From Streptomyces sp. TBY4 (GTDB lineage Bacteria; Actinomycetota; Actinomycetes; Streptomycetales; Streptomycetaceae): a DNA stretch of 64,000 nucleotides. How positions within the stretch are numbered: the first letter of the stretch is position 1; the number at the start of each line of letters is the position of its first letter. Of the stretch, positions 60,556-64,000 are shown in pieces. Under the pieces are notes generated by a model. It did not search any database, was not told the origin of the DNA, and was given only the letters and a program-made list of their open reading frames with translations. The position numbers and the translations under genes are program-made. The stretch covers positions 62,001 through 126,000 of the forward strand of contig NZ_JANAVF010000018.1 in the NCBI RefSeq assembly GCF_024213195.1, given 5' to 3'.

Positions 60556-61293
60556 TCAGTTGGCGGGGAGCGTGTTGGCCAGCGTGCAGTCGTCTGTGGT
60601 GTCGACCAGCATGTGGGAGCTCAGGTTCTTGTTCCATGGATCGGGGATCACTGTGCTGTCCGACCTGATCACCACGTACTTGCGGTAGGTCTTCCCATCG
60701 ATGGTCAGCGTTCCCGAGTATTGCTTCTCGGTGAAGAAGCAGACGTGCCGGGTGCTGTAATTGGCGACCGACGCGACTCGGTTGTCCATGCCTTTATAGT
60801 CCCCCAAGTCGGCGGTCGACGGCAGCATTTCGCCGCGGCCGGCGACATCCGAGAAGAGGCAGAGCTTCCCGTTGGGGCAGCGCTCGTAGCCGGTGTAGCA
60901 GCCGGCCTTGGACTTGGCCACCTTGTGAGAGCTGACCTTTTTGTCCAGCTTGGTCGAGAGTTTTTCCAGGTCGGCCCAGTTGCCGGGCGCGATGGCCTGG
61001 ATGGTGCCGCTGTAGTTGAACTCCTCGTAGAGGCAGGTCCAGTACTTGGTGTTGTTGACCACCGTGCTGACCTGCTCGTTCCACTGGTCATAGACCAGCT
61101 TCGGGTCGTCGTCCGGCGTGTAGGACGCCGAGTTCCCCTTGCCGCCGGGCTCGGTGTAGATGCAGAAACTGTTCGGGGCGCATGCCGGCCGCGGCGCCGC
61201 CTCTACGGCGTCGGCCGAGTTGCCGATCGGTGAGATGAGGAAGAGCGCCACGAGCGAGATGCCCGCAACAGCCCATGCCAAAAAGCGTTTCAC
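60556..61293 (-). CDS. Secreted peptidase-inhibitor I36/crystallin-like protein
   Basis: 245 residues from GTG 61293 with GGGGGGA upstream. Signal helix (FLAWAVAGISLVALFLISP), then two beta-gamma-crystallin-like I36 repeats: CAPNSFCIYTEPGGKGNSAS and CPNGKLCLFSDVAGRGEM, each followed by a second Cys-containing strand (YWTCLYEEFNYSG, RHVCFFTEKQYSG). This resembles the Streptomyces metalloprotease inhibitor SMPI. It is the first gene of a two-gene secreted operon. Coding GC is lower than in its neighbours. Confidence 0.88.
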   Translation of the reverse strand: MKRFLAWAVAGISLVALFLISPIGNSADAVEAAPRPACAPNSFCIYTEPGGKGNSASYTPDDDPKLVYDQWNEQVSTVVNNTKYWTCLYEEFNYSGTIQAIAPGNWADLEKLSTKLDKKVSSHKVAKSKAGCYTGYERCPNGKLCLFSDVAGRGEMLPSTADLGDYKGMDNRVASVANYSTRHVCFFTEKQYSGTLTIDGKTYRKYVVIRSDSTVIPDPWNKNLSSHMLVDTTDDCTLANTLPAN

Positions 61294-61656
61294 GAAGAAG
61301 TCCCCCCACGGGATGTTTCAGCAGCTCGATTCTGGCTGCGGCGCGAGCGTAAGGCCTCTGTCCGGGGGTGGTGAAACTGGGGGCTGGTGCACAGGCTTGA
61401 TGTAAAGGTTTTTGAGATGAAATCGGTAAGAAGATCGCAGGGTCGATGGCCTGACGGACCTTCATGGCGTGATTGCCCGTCGCCTGACGCCGGTGACGGT
61501 CCCTCAGTCCGTGCTCGGGCGGCCGTACGGATGCTCGGCGGGTGCGGCCATTGGAGGCGGGGCGGACCCGGCGGACGTAACAACCGGTGGACACCCTGTC
61601 GCAGTAAGTGACAGTTCGTCCCTTTCTTCCTAGTCTCACGTCCCGGTACCGAGCGA
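61294..61656. promoter_or_regulatory. Divergent region between the I36 operon and the secreted lipase gene
   Basis: 363 nt with a notably AT-rich patch near 61400-61440 (TGTAAAGGTTTTTGAGATG), unusual for this chromosome. No gene is seen. A promoter for either side may lie here but cannot be fixed. Confidence 0.45.
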
Positions 61657-62994
61657 ATGGACGATGAGATGAGACGACGGCTTTCCGCGATCGCCGCGGC
61701 AGGTGTGGCCGCGGTGCTCGCGCTGGGCGGCGGCGCGACCGCGACCGCCACCGGGGGTGCGGGGACCAACCCCGACGGCGGTAAGGGCGGCAAGGGGCTG
61801 TGTGCGCCGGGGGTGCCGGTCGGGCCGGAGGGGGAGAAGTTCTACGATCCGCCGTCGCCGCTGCCCGAGGGGGAGCACGGGGACCTGATCTGGGCCCGCC
61901 GGGTCGACGCCCCCGACGGTGCGCGCGCCTGCCGGATCCTGTACCTCTCGACCCTGCAGAGCGGTACCCGCGTCGCCGTGTCGGGCATCGTGGCCTGGCC
62001 CGACGCCCCCGCGCCGCGCAGCGGCCGCAACGTGGTGGCCTGGGCGCACGGGACCGTGGGCGGCCCGCGCCAGTGCGCGCCGTCCGCGGTGCCGAATCCG
62101 GCGACCGACCTGGTCGGCTACTACACGTACGACAGCCCCTGGGGCATCGACGTCGGCGTGCCGGCGCTGACGCAGTTCCTCGACTCGGGTGACGTCGTGG
62201 TCGGTACGGACTACCAGGGCCTGGGCACCCCGGGCGTGCACCAGTACACGGTCGCCGTGACGGAGACGAACAACGTCCTGGACTCCGTCCGCGCGGCCCG
62301 CCAGATCACCGACACCCACGCCAACCACAAGGCGGCCGTCCTGGGCTGGTCGCAGGGCGGCGGCGCGGCGGCGTTCATCGCCCAGAACTACAAGGCGTAC
62401 ACCCCGGAGACCAACCTGGTCGGCATCGCGGCGCTGGCGCCCGCCGCCAACCTGGGGCCGGACTTCCGCGGCCTGGTGCTGCCCGGCCCGACGTCCCCCA
62501 CCTCGCCCTCCCACAACGCGGCGCTGCGCGTCAACGTCTACCGGGGCTTCCTCGCGGCCTACCCCGCCCTGAAGGCCGAGGACGTGCTGAAGCCGGCCGG
62601 ACTGGAGGCGCTGCGCGGTGACGGGGTGATGTGCATCGAGCACCTCGCCGACGTGATCCAGGAGAACGTGGGCAACGCGGGGCAGCTGGACACGCTGTTC
62701 CAGCCGCTGAGCGTGGTGCCGGAGGTCTGGCACCAGCGCTTCCGCGAGAACACCGCGGGCCTGGTGACCTCGGTGGCGCCGATCCTGGTGATGCAGGGCA
62801 CGGCGGACACGGTCATCAACCCGAACTCCACCGACGAGTACGTGAAGCGGGCCTGCCGCTTCGGCAAGCCGGTCGTGTACACGAAGTACCCCGGAGCGAC
62901 GCACCAGACGATCCCCCACGTCGCGGAGCCGGAGTACCTGACCTGGATCGCGGACCGCTTCGCGGGCCGGCCCGCCCCGTCCAACTGCGCCTGA
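61657..62994 (+). CDS. Secreted lipase/alpha-beta hydrolase
   Basis: 445 residues from ATG 61657; ATG 61669 (MRRRLSAIAA) gives a more typical signal peptide. The mature protein matches secretory lipases: GRNVVAWAHGTVGGPRQCAP (oxyanion strand), nucleophile elbow VLGWSQGGGAAAFIAQ, acid in LVMQGTADTVINP and catalytic His in YPGATHQTIPHV. Two to four Cys may form disulfides. It should hydrolyse lipids or esters outside the cell. A strong terminator follows. Confidence 0.9.
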   Translation: MDDEMRRRLSAIAAAGVAAVLALGGGATATATGGAGTNPDGGKGGKGLCAPGVPVGPEGEKFYDPPSPLPEGEHGDLIWARRVDAPDGARACRILYLSTLQSGTRVAVSGIVAWPDAPAPRSGRNVVAWAHGTVGGPRQCAPSAVPNPATDLVGYYTYDSPWGIDVGVPALTQFLDSGDVVVGTDYQGLGTPGVHQYTVAVTETNNVLDSVRAARQITDTHANHKAAVLGWSQGGGAAAFIAQNYKAYTPETNLVGIAALAPAANLGPDFRGLVLPGPTSPTSPSHNAALRVNVYRGFLAAYPALKAEDVLKPAGLEALRGDGVMCIEHLADVIQENVGNAGQLDTLFQPLSVVPEVWHQRFRENTAGLVTSVAPILVMQGTADTVINPNSTDEYVKRACRFGKPVVYTKYPGATHQTIPHVAEPEYLTWIADRFAGRPAPSNCA

Positions 62995-63018
62995 GGTGAC
63001 GGCGTAGGAGCACGCATG

Positions 63019-63057
63019 AAGGCTCCCGGCCGGTGGACCGCACCGGCCGGGAGCCTT
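63019..63057. terminator. Bidirectional terminator between the lipase and PTS genes
   Basis: A 17-bp perfect stem (AAGGCTCCCGGCCGGTG and its complement) with a 5-nt loop, 24 nt after the lipase stop and 31 nt beyond the convergent PTS gene's stop. Confidence 0.92.
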
Positions 63058-63088
63058 CGTACGTGGGGCCTCGCGAGGGCCGTCGGGG

Positions 63089-64000
63089 TCAGCGGCCCAC
63101 CGGGACCGGGGCCGTGCCCGCGGCGGGCGCGGGCTCGCCGGCCTGGGTCGCCGGGGCGGGGGCCTGCGCGGCCTCCGCGTCCGGGCCGGTGTTGAACTCG
63201 GTCAGCATCTGCTGGGTGAAGCCGAAGAAGTAGGTGGCGGCGAAGCCCACCAGGTAGCCGACGGCCAGGCCGCCCGCGTAGATCGCGATGGTCATCCCCA
63301 TGCCCGACTTGCCGTCGAGGAGGGGGAAGAGCGCCCAGCCCGAGGGGCCGATGGCGGTGGAGCCGAAGGAGGTCCCCAGCTGGTTGAAGAGGCCTACGAA
63401 GGCTCCGCCCGCGGCGCCGCCGACGCAGGCGGTGATGAAGGGGCGGCCGAGGGGGAGGGAGACGCCGTAGATGAGGGGTTCGCCGACGCCCAGGAAGCCG
63501 GCCGGGAGGGCGGACTTGATGGTGGTGCGGATCGAGCGGTTGCGGGGGAGCTTGTAGTAGACGGCGATGGCCGCGCCGACCTGGCCCGCGCCCGCCATGG
63601 CGAGGATGGGGAGCAGGACGGTGTAGCCGGTCTGCTCGATCAGGGTGGTGTGGATCGGGATCAGGGCCTGGTGCAGGCCCAGCATCACGAGGGGGAGGAA
63701 GAGGCCGCCGAGGACCAGGCCCGCGAAGGCGCCGCCGGTGGCGAGGAGCCAGGTGGCGAAGGTGCCGATGGCGGAGGAGACCTCACCGGCGACGAACATA
63801 AGGCCGAAGATGGTGACGAGGCCGGAGATCAGCACCGTGAGGGTGGGGGTGACCAGGACGTCCAGGGCCTCCGGCACCCACTTGCGGCACCACTTCTCCA
63901 CCTGGACGGCGAGCAGCGCCGCGGCGAGCGCGCCGAGGACGCCGCCCTGGCCGGGGGAGAGCTGCTGGCCGAAGGCGTCGATCTTCGCGACGCCGGGGAA
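63089..64000 (-). CDS. PTS sugar transporter EIIC, N-terminus beyond the window edge
   Basis: The last 303 codons of a glucose-superfamily EIIC are visible, reading in from the right edge. Several helices are clear, and the substrate-site motif LPAGFLGVGEPLIYGVSLPLG is complete. SIRTTIKSALP precedes it. The C-terminus is an Ala/Pro tail (AAQAPAPATQAGEPAPAAG), with no fused EIIB or EIIA after the membrane part. GEPLIYGV-type sequences occur in beta-glucoside, sucrose and N-acetylmuramate permeases; the sugar cannot be assigned. Confidence 0.9.
   Translation of the reverse strand, partial: FPGVAKIDAFGQQLSPGQGGVLGALAAALLAVQVEKWCRKWVPEALDVLVTPTLTVLISGLVTIFGLMFVAGEVSSAIGTFATWLLATGGAFAGLVLGGLFLPLVMLGLHQALIPIHTTLIEQTGYTVLLPILAMAGAGQVGAAIAVYYKLPRNRSIRTTIKSALPAGFLGVGEPLIYGVSLPLGRPFITACVGGAAGGAFVGLFNQLGTSFGSTAIGPSGWALFPLLDGKSGMGMTIAIYAGGLAVGYLVGFAATYFFGFTQQMLTEFNTGPDAEAAQAPAPATQAGEPAPAAGTAPVPVGR

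Overview
The window is a chromosomal segment of a Streptomyces species or very close actinobacterium. The evidence is very high GC with strong third-position GC bias, frequent GTG starts, and a gene set and order that match, from memory, the Streptomyces coelicolor core region around SCO4209-SCO4296: gpm, phoU/phoRP, carD-ispD-ispF-cysS-rlmB, msiK, cdgB, nagKA, otsB/otsA, thrC, csp and groEL2. No CRISPR array, prophage, transposase or biosynthetic cluster was seen.

Layout. 1-5.6 kb: the 5' part of an MFS transporter, phosphoglycerate mutase, and the phosphate regulon core (phoU divergent from phoR-phoP, with PHO-box-like repeats between), plus a 50-residue Cys-rich peptide downstream of phoU. 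5.6-13.2 kb: a lipoprotein, then carD, ispD-ispF, cysS, rlmB and a DoxX membrane protein. 13.2-22.5 kb: a nucleotidyltransferase, the shared sugar-ABC ATPase msiK, tRNA-Thr, an FAD oxidoreductase, a DsbA-like lipoprotein, an APH-like kinase with a collagen-like N-terminus, acetyltransferases and hypotheticals. 22.7-29.6 kb: a two-component pair divergent from a secreted heme-binding-like protein (HbpS/SenS/SenR type), an M1 peptidase lipoprotein, TerD and ArfB. 29.7-38.7 kb: the diguanylate cyclase cdgB with a richly marked promoter, a CBM-like membrane protein, a PfkB kinase, nagK-nagA, a sugar-binding lipoprotein and otsB. 39-48 kb: otsA, a surface protein with a C-terminal LATTG motif, gpgS, a SAM-riboswitch-led thrC plus CysO-like operon, a cold-shock protein and groEL2 with two CIRCE elements. 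48-64 kb: a more variable stretch with a dedicated trpF, a haloalkane dehalogenase, AgcS, a likely deletion scar, a subtilisin, a DUF397/HTH module, a YczE/MocR pair, a secreted I36/phosphodiester-glycosidase operon, a secreted lipase and a partial PTS EIIC.

Common themes. Amino-sugar use links msiK and nagKA through near-identical DasR-type (dre) sites. Phosphate control (PhoRP/PhoU), c-di-GMP (CdgB with BldD-like and Crp-like sites) and redox/heme sensing (HbpS-SenSR) are all present. Many genes have a TANNNT hexamer 6-7 nt before the start codon, which suggests leaderless transcripts. Functional calls rest on motif recognition by eye; no database search was run.
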